A stretch of DNA of 64,000 bases from Episyrphus balteatus (lineage: Eukaryota > Arthropoda > Insecta > Diptera > Syrphidae). How positions within the stretch are numbered: position 1 is the first letter of the stretch; each line of letters opens with the position of its first letter. The notes beneath the pieces are model-generated. The model ran no database searches. It saw nothing but the letters and a program-made list of their open reading frames with translations, and was not told the origin of the DNA. Location of the stretch: contig NC_079134.1 in NCBI RefSeq assembly GCF_945859705.1, forward strand, positions 161,483,718 to 161,547,717, given 5' to 3'. The position numbers were made by a program, and so were the translations under genes. Positions 12,138-23,408 of the stretch are shown piece after piece.

Positions 12138-14182
12138 GTTAAAAAAAAATTAGGTTTTTCCATATTTTGCTTGCGAGTTTCGGTATTTCAAAACAACCAA
12201 CTAAAAATGACTAAGGTCAATATTCCTGTCAGCTATTCTGTCAAATTCTATTTTAAAAAACATGGCCCAATTTGGTTAATTAAAAACTTTTACTACCTAA
12301 TAAAATCGAAAACCCTTGTCAATTTCACCAAAATCAAAATCCAATTATTATTTTCCGATACAATAAAATTACCGCTATCTGCTACACTTTGAAAGCCAAT
12401 CAAAAATCTATATAAAATGAAAGGTTTTTGGTTAACCAGCAATATCTTCATCAAAAAAAAAAACAACAAACGTATTGATATCAATCTAGCTCATAACACG
12501 AGTCACACCTTCCTGATTTCCGATTATACCGTTAACCTATTTCGTTGTGTTGTTAGTGTGTGTAATAGTGTGAATATGTGTTAAGCTTAATAAGCAAGAT
12601 AATGAGGTGTAAAGTACATAGTAATTCCAAAAAGCAAACTTGTGCTCTTCCATTTTCAGTGAATTTGATGAAACTCTGTCAAAATGGGTGGTATGGTAGA
12701 ATGTTAAAATCCCAAAGTCATTCCACGAATTCAAATACATATTGGATAATGTAGTTTTCCCCCCTTCCTCTCTGTCTGTTTCTGATGCTGCCAGAAAATA
12801 TAATTACACTTCAATTAATTACTATTTGTCATCATTACAGTGTGCGGCATTTTAACTATTCGAGGTAAAAAGCATGTTCACAATTCCATAGACCATAGAG
12901 TCATAGTCATCCCCTATGTGTGGTACCTACTTTTTTTTGGAATGAAAATCCACACAGCACAATCTGAAACCCGAATTATGTAGACAAATAGATAGATAGA
13001 TAAATTCGTTGTACATTTTCAATATCAAGCATTACAAGTTGTAATTTTCAATTGAATTTTAACCGCACTCCATGTGAACACACACACACAGACGTCTCAT
13101 CCCATCTTCCCTCGTCTCATCTCATCATCAACCGAAAAGGTTTAAATCGACCCCAGCAAGCAGTTATACACATTTCAGGAAAGGAAATCCAATCCTGCTA
13201 TTTTCACAAATACATATTGTCATTTCACAAAAAAAAAAAAAAAACACACAAATACATCGTTCGTTCGCAAACGCATGTGTACAAAGAACAAACTACAAAT
13301 TGCTTTTGGCAGCGAGATAGAAGAGAAGCTATGAATTGAAATCCACTTCTCTATGCTCTATGGTGCTACTTGCTTGGATGTTGGGTTTGTCTTTCCGCCT
13401 TCCAGCACAGTTTCAGTTCACCCCTCTCTTTGCGTCTATAAAGTATATTGAGTGAGTAAGTGAATGGAAGTGTATTTATCTTTCTATCTGTATCTCTACG
13501 ACGAACGACGAAGAGGGTGATTGTTTGGAACCAATGGGAGCTATATCTCTATACTACAACCGCTCCTTTATAAAATGTTTGTCGTATAGGGCAGAGGGCT
13601 TTAGTTTTCACAGCGGTGGCATATTCCTTCAGCTTCAACTCGATTCGGCATTTGCAATCGCTTGCTATTATTTTGTCGTCAATTTCCCAAAAGACACACC
13701 AGAGAGGAAGAAACTTTGGTGTTGTGCCTTATGTTATGAGATTTTTTTTTTTTTTTTTGCTGGAAGAAATAGGATATAGAGTATTGCCAGCCAGTTGGGG
13801 AAAATAAATAATAATAAATAATTCATAAGAATTTTATTATAAATTTATGAATGGTATTCAAAATAGGGAAAAGAACTTTATTATTAAAAGTGTTGAACCA
13901 AAAGTGTGTACATTACTCATACTTTGGCTTTTTTTTTTGTTTATTTAAAATTTGGGGTCTTTTGTGATTTGGAAACTCAAAACATTAATAAATGATTTCT
14001 TAAGAGAAGTCATTGAAATGAAGGGTTTCATTAAAAGCAACCCATAATCTAGAATATTTATTATGAATTCTAATTCATAGGTTTCAGGTTGGAAAATAAA
14101 AAAAAATAATCAAAATTGTCCCTCCAGGATCCCAACTTTGTAGACTTAAATACTCCTACATTAAAGCACATAGGTTAACCTT
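12138..14182. other. Non-coding stretch between arrays B and C
   Basis: No supported gene. It contains short simple repeats (CA-rich at 13079-13089, GATAGATAGATA near 12990-13001), poly(A) at about 13230-13245 and poly(T) at about 13742-13758. The part at 13340-13680 is less AT-rich (CGACGAACGACGAAGAGG near 13499-13516) and may be regulatory. Open frames at 13525-13807 show no recognisable domain. Confidence 0.4.
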
Positions 14183-14220
14183 ACGTTGGCAGGCTAGAAG
14201 GGAATAATTTGCGCCACTTA
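14183..14220 (-). repeat. GGCGCC box split by a 21-base insertion
   Basis: ACGTTGG (14183-14189) and GCGCCACTTA (14211-14220) would join exactly into a standard inverted box, ACGTTGGGCGCCACTTA. They are separated by 21 bases that match nothing else I noticed. This is the only minus-oriented box next to plus array C and lies only 50 bases from its first unit. Confidence 0.55.
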
Positions 14221-14269
14221 AAACATGAAAACAATGACAAAAATCGTTTACACATGGATTTTTCATAAA

Positions 14270-15783
14270 TGGCGCCCAACGTGGGATACATTTAAAATGA
14301 ATATTAACGTTTATAGTGCAGAGCAATGTTACTTGATAAACTTTTTCTCTGTTAAGTACTGATTTATTAAAGTTCACCAGTTTTAAGATAAGAATTTCGA
14401 CAAGAAACAGGAAAGAAAAGTATTATATTTTTTTAAAATGGCGCCCAACATTTATCTTAAGAAAACCAGTTACTCTGAAATAATCAATATTTCAATCCAA
14501 TATTGCACTTTCTACGTACTCGTATTTGAAAGAAATGGCGCCCAACGTAGAATGAAAATTCTTCTAAATTCAGGAAAATCAATTGAATATTTTACTATTT
14601 AAATCATTGCATTGAATTTAAGTAAAAATCTGTCTGTTTTAAGAAATTCGTGATAAAATAGGTACAAGAACCTACTTTTGTTAAATGGCGCCCAATATTG
14701 AACATCTGATAAACTTTATCAGGTGCCACCACATTTATGCAAATTATGATTTTGTTTGTTATGTTTCACACTTAACATATGGACAAATTATTTTTAAGTG
14801 GCGCCCAACGTTGATTTTTTTTTTCTTCTAAATGGTGCCCAACATTAGACATAACAAAAAATTTAACAATTTATGTCTCAGTTATCAATATATATTTCAC
14901 ATTTAACATTCAAACAAGAAATACATTTTTTTAAATGGCGCCCAACGTGGATTTTTTTTTCTAGATTCAACAGAACCAACGTGGATTTTTTTTCTAGATT
15001 CAACAGAACCAATTCAGCATACTTTATTTTAAGAGTATGATTTATGAACTTATAACGTGTAATTACGTGTAATTACGTGTAACATTTAAGAATTAAAAAA
15101 AAAAATTCTTAAATGGCGCCCAACGTAGAACAAAATCTTACAAACTCATGGCTGTTCAATAGCACCAAAAAAAAAAAACAGAGAAGCTTATGAGAAACCA
15201 AAACCTTACATTTTCAGTAACTCTTTCGTGTACGTAGCAGTCAACAAAAACAAAAAAGAAAGGCGAAAAATTCGACGATTATTGATGAGGTGGACTTTCG
15301 TATGGCAAAAGTAATAAACTTAGGCGTTGAGTCAGTTTCTGACAAGAGACATTTCCACAGAGAAAAATATTTGAGTTTGAGAAAATTTTTTGAGTATTAT
15401 GCGAATGAATTCTTGGAAATCTTAGTAAAATTTTAAAAGGATTCTAGGCAAGACTGAATTTGAGAATATTCAACTTGTTAATAGGAATTCGGAAAAATAA
15501 AAAATATTAAATGGCGCCCACCGTAGAAAAAATACATAAATAAATTGGTACTTCTTCTAAATTTATGAAACCAAGCACTTAAAGTGTTTGAATGTGATTC
15601 ATCATAATAATCGTGGATAGGAAATGGCGCCCAATGAAGAAAAAATAATAGTAAAATCTTAAAGTTAACGATATTCCTCAAGTTTATAAGTCCTTACTGA
15701 ATTCGTCAAAAGTAAGTGTCACGTTTTTATACATACAAATTCAAATAGAACAACAAAAAAAATTAAAATGGCGCCCAACGTAG
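14270..15783 (+). repeat. GGCGCC-box tandem array C (plus orientation, 11 units)
   Basis: Boxes start at 14270, 14439, 14536, 14686, 14799, 14833 (variant GGTGCC), 14936, 15114, 15512, 15625 and 15769. The copy at 14270 reads TGGCGCCCAACGTGGG, the longest match to the tRNA-Lys 3' end complement in the window. A recent direct duplication of about 33 bases (AACGTGGA followed by a T-run and CTAGATTCAACAGAACC) sits at about 14944-15009, and a short tandem GTGTAATTAC repeat lies at 15057-15082. The gap 15128-15511 lacks boxes. Confidence 0.85.
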
Positions 15784-17696
15784 AAAAATAAAATATTTAT
15801 AAAATCATAAAATTTGGTATTTTTGACAGTTCATCGAACATTTACACAGTTAAAGGGCTTATTTTAATGAAAACATATTGGACTGTCTTCAAACCCATAT
15901 TTTTATAAGTCAAGGAAAGCCTTCAGAATGCAAATTTATTCAGCTTACCCCCCATCACATTTTTTTTAATTTGTTTCAAACCTTGATTCTTGATTTAACA
16001 TTCTTAAATTTTTCAAATCCGTTTCTTCCTTAAAATTGTACCAAATGAGTCTATTACAAGTTACACAAATATAATATATAGAGTCATTAAAGCTTTCTCA
16101 ATTATCTCCAAAAAACACCATTAACAAAAGACTTTAAAACATTTTCGCTTTTCTTATTGTATTGTCGTCAAAGACATCATCATCATCATCATCAACAATA
16201 TCAAACGCCACATACCATTTTAAATATAAATGTCAAAACAAATGAGTTTTAATTCTTTTTCTACCGTTATTATACCTACTACTCATACCCATGTCACTTT
16301 CTTCTCAAAATGTCAAATGAAAATTATACACACACAAAAAAACTCCATTTCCATTTTGCCGCGTAGTCGGTCTCGTGAAATTGAAACCCTCTATTTTTAT
16401 ACTTAAAATGAAAATCACGTCTAATGGCAAAACATTAGCCTTTTTAATAGAGTTCTTTCCCATTTCTGACGTAGGTTGGTTATTTGGTTACTATATACGC
16501 GTTTGTACAATCATCCAACCAAACTATGTGGGCGTTTTATTTTTTTTTTTTCAGAAAAAAAAAAAAATAAAACAGAAACTTGAGCTTAATCACAGCCATT
16601 ATGTGACACTAAGTAGCGCGCAGAGTTATTTTACTTTTAATGCAAACACAATGAACATTTTCTCATTTTACAACTCACAACACCCACATCCCACACATAT
16701 TTAGAGTCCTCTATATCCACCATTTGTATGGTCTGTGTGTTTTTAAGTAAAGTTGGGGGCTCTTTTACGACACCGACAATATCCAAATCTACCCTTAAAA
16801 ATTCCCCAAATACACAAACACTCTTCACATACAATTTTCTCATTTCAATTTCTATTTCCATATCATCATCGTTATCATTTACGATGGGGGGGTTTTTATA
16901 ATAATATTGTTAGCTCTCAGCAAGTTCTCTTAAGCTTTTTAGTCTCAAACAATCGTAACAATAAAATAATTGCTGTCATTTTCCTTCTGTGGCAACAGAA
17001 TATCATTAAAAAAGAAAAAACAATTCAACAAAACAACCTCAGTCTCAACTCAAATAAAATAAAAAGCAATTTAATTTGATTTCTTTAACCTCTAATTTTG
17101 TGTATCTTTTAGATAAATATCCACTCGAACAAAATACAAAAAAAAAAAAAAACAACTTAAATATGAAATCTAAATTGATCGGGCTATAACATAAATTGTT
17201 AAGAAGATAATAATAAAAAAAAAAACAACAAGACGGTAGAATTTATATCGATTAGGATTATTATTTTGTATCTTCATCTTCATATTGTTTGTGGATTGTT
17301 ACTTTTTTTTTCTTCTTGTTCGTTTTTTTTTTTTTGTTTTTTTTTTGTATCTATGAAATATACACGAAGCAAAGCTAGAGAGAGAAAACCGCAAAGTTAA
17401 AAAAGCGGAAACAATTCCATTTCCAGAGTTCATGTCTGTCATGTGAACTCCCCTGGAATTGTGCAAAATATATTTCAACAAAATGAAATGAGAAAATAAT
17501 AAAAAAAAAACCAAACTGAAAATCTGAAAAGTAGCTACACGTTGTGTGTATCTTTCATCTTCTTGTGTCAATGTTTCCGCACACAGTGTTGCCAGGAAAT
17601 GTTTTTTTTTCCTTGTAATATTTTTGTATTTAATGAAAAGAGATATGATATGATTGTATGATATGATTTTTGTGTATTCCATTAACTTTTTCTACG
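15784..17696. other. Island between arrays C and D; no gene seen
   Basis: An AT-rich 1.9 kb island lies between inward-facing boxes. It holds a CAT trinucleotide run at 16174-16193, A-runs (16555-16568, 17138-17152) and T-runs (17302-17347). Open frames at 16375-16704 and 17299-17682 have low-complexity composition and no recognisable domain. Confidence 0.45.
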
Positions 17697-19004
17697 TTGG
17701 GCGCCATTTAACAAAATTGCCTTATTCTCAGTTCAAACTCAAAGTAATTTAACCGCTCTAATGAATTTAACAAAACCTAAAGATATTCCACTGGTGTACG
17801 TAAATTTAGAAGAAAAAATATTTGTATGTTTTGTTTTGCGTTGGGCGCCATTTATTAAAAATGGCTAGTTCCTAATTCAACCTTAAAACAATTTGAACGC
17901 TTTCATAAATTTAACAAAATTGAAAGATACTTCACTATTTAACGTTAATTCAAAAGAAAAAAAAACGATTTTTATAAATTAAATTGATTTTTTTTTTCGT
18001 TGGCGTTGGGCGCCACTTAATAAAATTGAAAAGTTCCCAATTCAAACATAATAACTATCTATAGAACTATCATAAATTAAACAAAACCGAATGATACTCA
18101 ACTGATTCACGTAATTTAAAAGAATAAACCGATTTTTTTGTATTTAATTGACGTTTTCTGTGTACGTTGGGCGCCATTTAACATAATTGCTTAAACCTCA
18201 ATTCTAAGGTAAAAATCACAAATTGGATCATATTATTTATCTTTCCTCTGAAATAATTTTAACTATTTTTGTGCGCTTAGTAGATATTTATTAAAGCTAA
18301 CTGAATAAACATTCTTGTATAAATTTTGAACATGAGCTTAAGAATTTCAATAAGTATCGATACCATTAACAGAAATACCAGTTAGGGTTGTTTTTATTTA
18401 CATTTTCTATTTTTAATTTGAGTGCTACTTAATTAATAAGTAAAACCAAATTAATCGAATTCACATTTAGTGTAATTTATGAAAGCATGCTAAAAACTTT
18501 TAAATGTGTCAGGCAAATAATAAATTAAACTGGAACTGTTGACGCACACCTCATGTAGGTACTCATAAGTATTATTTAAATATTCAGATGATTTTATCAT
18601 AACACGCGAGCTTAATTGCCTAATCATTTCTCGTAAATAAAGAAAAATACTAGTTTATTTGGTTTTAATAATGATGTTGTTTTTACGTTGGGCGCCATTT
18701 AAAAATTAAGTTAAGTTTTTATTAATGAGTTTAACATTATAAATCAGATCACTTTAATGGTTGCTGGAGTAAAAAAAAAACTATTTTGTTTTCAGTAAAT
18801 TTTTCTACTGAAACTATCTTTTTTCGTCTTCAGTTAATAAATATCTCAAATTCTTTAGAGCAACCGATACATTTTTAATGAAATTACATGCTGATTGACT
18901 CCCTTTAAGTTAACAAATCATATTAAAACACTAGGACACCACTAAAGTAAAAAAAGTACTAGTTTCTATGGATTAATGTACAATTGTTCTTACGTTGGGC
19001 GCCA
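17697..19004 (-). repeat. GGCGCC-box tandem array D (minus orientation, 6 units)
   Basis: Inverted boxes TTGGGCGCCA lie at 17697-17706, 17841-17850, 18006-18015, 18167-18176, 18688-18697 and 18995-19004. The first four are 144-165 bases apart, and all six are followed by TTT or CTT. The first four units share recognisable inter-box sequence: TCAGTTCAAACTC-like after the box, then AAAGATATTCCACTGG-like mid-unit. They are therefore true diverged tandem repeats, not isolated boxes. A box-free gap of about 500 bases follows 18176. Confidence 0.85.
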
Positions 19005-19029
19005 TTTTGGAAACAAAAATTCTTCCTGA

Positions 19030-19165
19030 GATCTTTTTGAACCTATTATTGTGATGCACTTTGATTCAAGGGCTGAGGTATGCCCAGTGAATGCAAAGTT
19101 CCTGCTAAGTGAAGTACGGCATCAAACTAGCAATCAAATACCTCTCGCTGCCTTTAACGGCTTTC
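19030..19165 (+). pseudogene. Exon-like coding fragment with a consensus splice donor
   Basis: A plus-strand frame opens after TGA at 19027-19029 and runs to TGA at 19171-19173. It encodes about 45 residues of protein-like composition, including EVCPVNAKFLLSEVR and QTSNQIPLAAFNGF. A perfect GTAAGT donor lies at 19166-19171, at the end of the good composition, and an AG at 19029-19030 could act as acceptor. I do not recognise the family. It begins 25 bases after the last box of array D. It may be an orphan exon of a host gene, a remnant of a mobile element, or a chance ORF. Confidence 0.2.
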
Positions 19166-20730
19166 GTAAGTGATTTACAGATATGAATTTATGTTCATCT
19201 GTTCCGTCACAACTTCTAAACTAAAAACCATAATTTGACGTATGAGGTATCATTTGAAGCGTCTTGTTTTTCCGCTAAATACAGAATATGTAAAATTGAT
19301 AAAAGTGCTCTCTATCGGACGTTATATTACAACTATTTCAATGCTTCGTTTTAATTATATATTCAGTCACGAGTCTTTTTATATTTCTAATACAATTCAA
19401 GACAGGAGTGCAGGATTTTCAGAATTCATTAGCGTTTCCTTAAAATTTTAAATTAATTGTAGTAAAACCCTCTCTCTATAAGGCTAATAAGCCCTTTCTT
19501 CCGGAAGCTTTAAATTTATGCCCAATCAAACCGCCATTAACTTCCACTCTAGGACCACCATAAATATGTATATTTTATTTCTACATAATTTTTTATCTTA
19601 AAACTGTAAATGAATTCCCAAACTATATATTCAATCCAAACGAGACTCATAACTTTTTTGATTAGTTCCAAACTATATTCGAAATTCGATATCATCATAA
19701 TTTAAAATATAAAAACCCAATGTGGTTGCACCTTAATGAAAAATATTTTTCTTCCAATTTCGATAAATATCCAAATTTTATGACAATCATTAAACTATAG
19801 GAATTTCTTTTTAACCAGTTACTCGTTCAGGTCATTAAAACGAACCATATGAAATGCTTTGAAACAAACAAAAAACAATATAGGCCCACGCAAAAAAAAA
19901 AGTTTGTATTTGTTTAAAAAAAAAAAAAGAAACAAAAAAAAAACACATTAATGGCCCAATTCGATTCGGTTCTGTCTTAATTTAAACAAAAATGAACACA
20001 AAAAAAAAGGAAAAATTAAATTAACATAATTATCTCATTATTTTATTTCGAGTAAAACAAAAAAAAATACTTTGTATCTTTTTTTTTTTTAATAATACAT
20101 TTTTCTGTTTCCAATCGTGTCGTCGTCGTTGGGGTATTTTTTTGATTTATAATGCAGTCATAGTCTTTATCTCAAAATAAACATAACATTTATGTCACAT
20201 TTAATTTTTTTTTTTTTTTTTGAAAATTAAGGCAGGACGAAGGTTGGTAGACATCACAATCTAAATGTTATGACAAATGGTAGACGAGAGAATTAAAAAT
20301 ATTTTTTATGTATATTTTTTTTTTTTAGTTTGTGTGGATTTTTTTTAAGGTGACATCACATTTAACATAAAATTTATGAAGAAACAATTTTAAATAAAAA
20401 TGAGGTATTTTGGGTGGAGTTTTATAGTATTTTTTTTGTAATTTTATTAGTTTTGTGTATGATGTAGGTATTTTCACTTAAAATTCCAAGAAATTAGATT
20501 CAAAAGATTACTATTTAGTTGGAAATACCTTTCTTTACCTTTCAAAAGGAGGTTTATGGTTTATTTATAACGGTGCTTTTAGTTGCAAATGAAAAAGTAG
20601 AATGCTTTGACATAACATTGAGTTGTTGAAGTCATGATATACAGAAGTATAATATTGTTCCGCGGCATTTGTTTTGAGAAAAGGTACCTAATCCTAAGAA
20701 ACCTGTGAGAAATAATTTGTTTTCCTTAAA
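19166..20730. other. Non-coding stretch; includes a segment shared with 44.3 kb
   Basis: About 70 bases at 19195-19266 (TTCATCTGTTCCGTCACAAC, then CATAATTTGACG and GAAGCGTCTTG) match 44338-44414 with moderate divergence, so this is an old dispersed repeat. The remainder is AT-rich with A/T runs (19915-19928, 20080-20090, 20206-20221, 20318-20327). The open frame at 19242-19451 overlaps the shared repeat and shows no domain. Confidence 0.4.
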
Positions 20731-21587
20731 TGACGTCCAACGTTTAAACATACACAATAAGTTTATTTTAAGGATGTTTTCATACAATGTCATCTAACAA
20801 TCATTCAGATTCATTAAAAAAAAAAAATTTAAATGGCGCCCAACGCGGAATATAAAATTCTATTTTAAACAAAAAACATTAGCATCATACGAGTTCTTTA
20901 AGTAGTTTTAGTTGTGCTAAAATAATATGATTTGAACTAGACTGGACACAATTCCATTTCATTCAAAATACTTAAATGGCGCCCAACGCAGAAAAAACAT
21001 ATCATTAAAACCAAAGAAACTGGCATCATGAAAACACTCTTGAAACGTCTTTATTATACAAAAGCATTTTATAATTTGATTATGATTTAACATGTCAGTA
21101 TCATTGAAATTATATACTTAAAATGGCGCCCAACTTTGAAAACAAAAAATCATTTGAATTAAAAAAAAACCTACATCAGACAAGTTATTTTACGATGACT
21201 AAGTTATTTAAACACATTTTACAATTAAATTATGGCGTGATTGCCGTCAGTAAGTTTCTACAAAAATATTTTATCCTTAAATGGCGCCCAACGTAAAACA
21301 AAACCTCTTGCAAGGCAAAGAAACTGGCATCGCAAAAGTACTTTTAGAAAATATTTGTTGTGTTAAAGCTATTATAACAGTTTGTTGGTCGTCAGACGGT
21401 TTATTTAAAATAAATTTTTTTCTTAAGTGGCGCCCAACGGAGAAAAAAATCATTTAAACCAAAGAAACTGACAATTGCAGGACTAATTTTTACTGCAATT
21501 TAATACTGTTGCTAACTCATATAAATCAAGCACCAGTAAATATAATGAAAGTTCACCTAGTTTTTTCTTAAATGGCGCCCAACGTAG
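20731..21587 (+). repeat. GGCGCC-box tandem array E, left block (plus, 7 units)
   Basis: Boxes start at 20731 (variant TGACGTCCAACG), 20834, 20977, 21124, 21282, 21428 and 21573, with regular spacing of 103-158 bases. Several units share the sequence after the box: CCAAAGAAACTGGCATC-like at about 21011, 21318 and 21460. This confirms that the boxes are part of longer tandem monomers whose other parts have diverged. Confidence 0.88.
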
Positions 21588-22791
21588 AAAAATAACATCA
21601 TTTCAACCAAAAAAACTTGCAAGGCTACTTTTTTGACTGCAATAAAAAAAGATTTTATATCAAATTCTCAAATAATAAAAAACTAGAATACAATACCAAA
21701 GTTTTGCATACCCTTTCTGCTCTGATTCATTCTTAATTTTTTTTTTTTATTAAATATGAAATCCCACAACGAAATTGCCACAATCCTGTGGTTAACTCAA
21801 AAACAAAAATTAATTCTTTTTTTTATTATATCAACATTTTGCCTTAAACCGCACATCGAGTGTGTGCCGCGTGTTGCAAATTAGTTGTCAACATAAATTT
21901 GCTATAAATTTTAATAAAAGGCGTTCAAGGGGAGGATCGAATAAATAGAGAGACAGAGACCCAAGGTACATATTATAATAGGTAGCGGCGGCGCGGTAAG
22001 CTCTGTAATTTGCTTTCATGCGTCACACTTGAAAGATAGATATTGCTACAATGTACCTTCACAGATATACATACCTCTCTACTTTAATGATAAATAAATT
22101 ATTTAAATTTTCACACGTTTTGTTTGTGGATAAAGAGATGGAGGGAGGAAAAAGCAAGCGTAGCACCAAGCACAGTGTGGCGGCAGGTTAAGAAAAGAAA
22201 AAATATAAAGTAATCCAAATGAACCAGTGAATCTTTTTAAATATTCATCAACGCCCCAAGCCCGAAGGCAAGCTGCGAGAAGGCAAAATAAAAATTCTTC
22301 TATCTATCTATCTGTCTATAATGTTTTGTGTATATATCTTTTACGATGTCGAAACAAGTTCGCACCTTATAAATTTTTAAATGGCTCTGGCTTTTGTGTG
22401 GGCGTTTTGTGGAGTGTAGACAACAAAAAAAAAAAAAGGTAGTAATATTAAATTAAAATGATATAGGTATTGGCATTCAAGAAAATATTTAACATTCACA
22501 AAAGCTGAACCATTCGATCGATCATTTGTTAATGGATTGATTGAATATGGATAAATGTGTGAATAAGTTTTAGGAAAGTTTATAGATACATATTTTTATG
22601 GATTGATGAAAGTTTTTTGGCTAAGACTAAGCAGGTGTTTTTTGCCGAAGGAAATAGTTAACGGTTTTAAAACTTTTTAATTCTTAAATAAGAATAGATT
22701 TAAACCCTGAAATAAAATATGTATTAGGCACTGAAGTTTATCATTTATTTATTCGAGTTTTTTTTTTGATATGAAACTTTTTTTTTATAAA
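21588..22791. other. Island within array E; no gene seen
   Basis: AT-rich sequence with some GC-containing words (GCGGCGGCGCGG near 21984-21995, GTGTGCCGCGTGTTGC near 21862-21877). Unlike the islands at 10.3 and 15.8 kb it is flanked by plus boxes on both sides. No coding sequence is supported; a (TATC)n-like run lies at 22300-22318. Confidence 0.4.
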
Positions 22792-23408
22792 TGGCGCCCA
22801 ACGTAGAAAAAATCATTATTAAGAAACCCCGAGAAACTAGTATTCTTTTTTAATTCACAAGAATCAATTTCAGTTAATATAAAAGTAAAAGAACTATTTG
22901 ACTATTGGAAAAGACTTTTCAGCTTATTTTTTTCTTAAATGGCGCCCAACGTAGAAAAAAAAATGAAGAAAATTAAAGAAACTGGTGTTTATTTTTAATT
23001 CATGAAACTCAATTGAATATTGTTATAAACATAGAACTCTCTATATACTACTGATATTAGACTTTTCAGATTATTTTCTTTAAATGGCGCCCAACGTAGA
23101 AAAAAAATTAAGAAAAACTGGTATTTCTTTTTAATGCTCGGTACTCAACTGAACATTTTCTGTTCTTTAAAAATAAACCTACTCTACTGTTTGTTTTCTG
23201 TTTTTAACGTTTTTTTTCTTAAATGGCGCCCAATGTAAAAAAAAAACAAAATCTAACTAAAACGAGTAAACTGGTGTTTCTGCTGAGAAAACAAGAAGGA
23301 TACAAGTGCTTTAAAGTCAATTTAATCATATAAAAGTATTTTTCTGTTTGTATAAGGATTGTGGCGCGTTGGTAACTCATTTGTTTTATAAAGTGGCGCC
23401 CAACGTAG
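22792..23408 (+). repeat. GGCGCC-box tandem array E, right block (plus, 5 units)
   Basis: Boxes start at 22792, 22940, 23085, 23224 and 23394, a spacing of 139-170 bases. Four of the five units share a clear layout: box, GTAGAAAAAA, a GAAACTGGTRTTT-like segment, a CTCAAYTGAA-like segment, then TTTTTCTTAAA before the next box. This is the best preserved run for deriving a monomer consensus. A partial GTGGCGCGTTGG lies at 23361-23372. Confidence 0.9.

Noticed and set aside
14270..15783. tRNA-Lys genes or tRNA-derived SINEs at the boxes
   Set aside because: Only the last 12-16 bases of the mature tRNA are matched, including the non-encoded CCA; no A box, B box or anticodon arm is present next to any box.
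20731..23408. Series of full LTR retrotransposons, one per primer-binding-site-like box
   Set aside because: Boxes are 103-170 bases apart, with no LTR pairs, polypurine tracts or gag-pol coding sequence.
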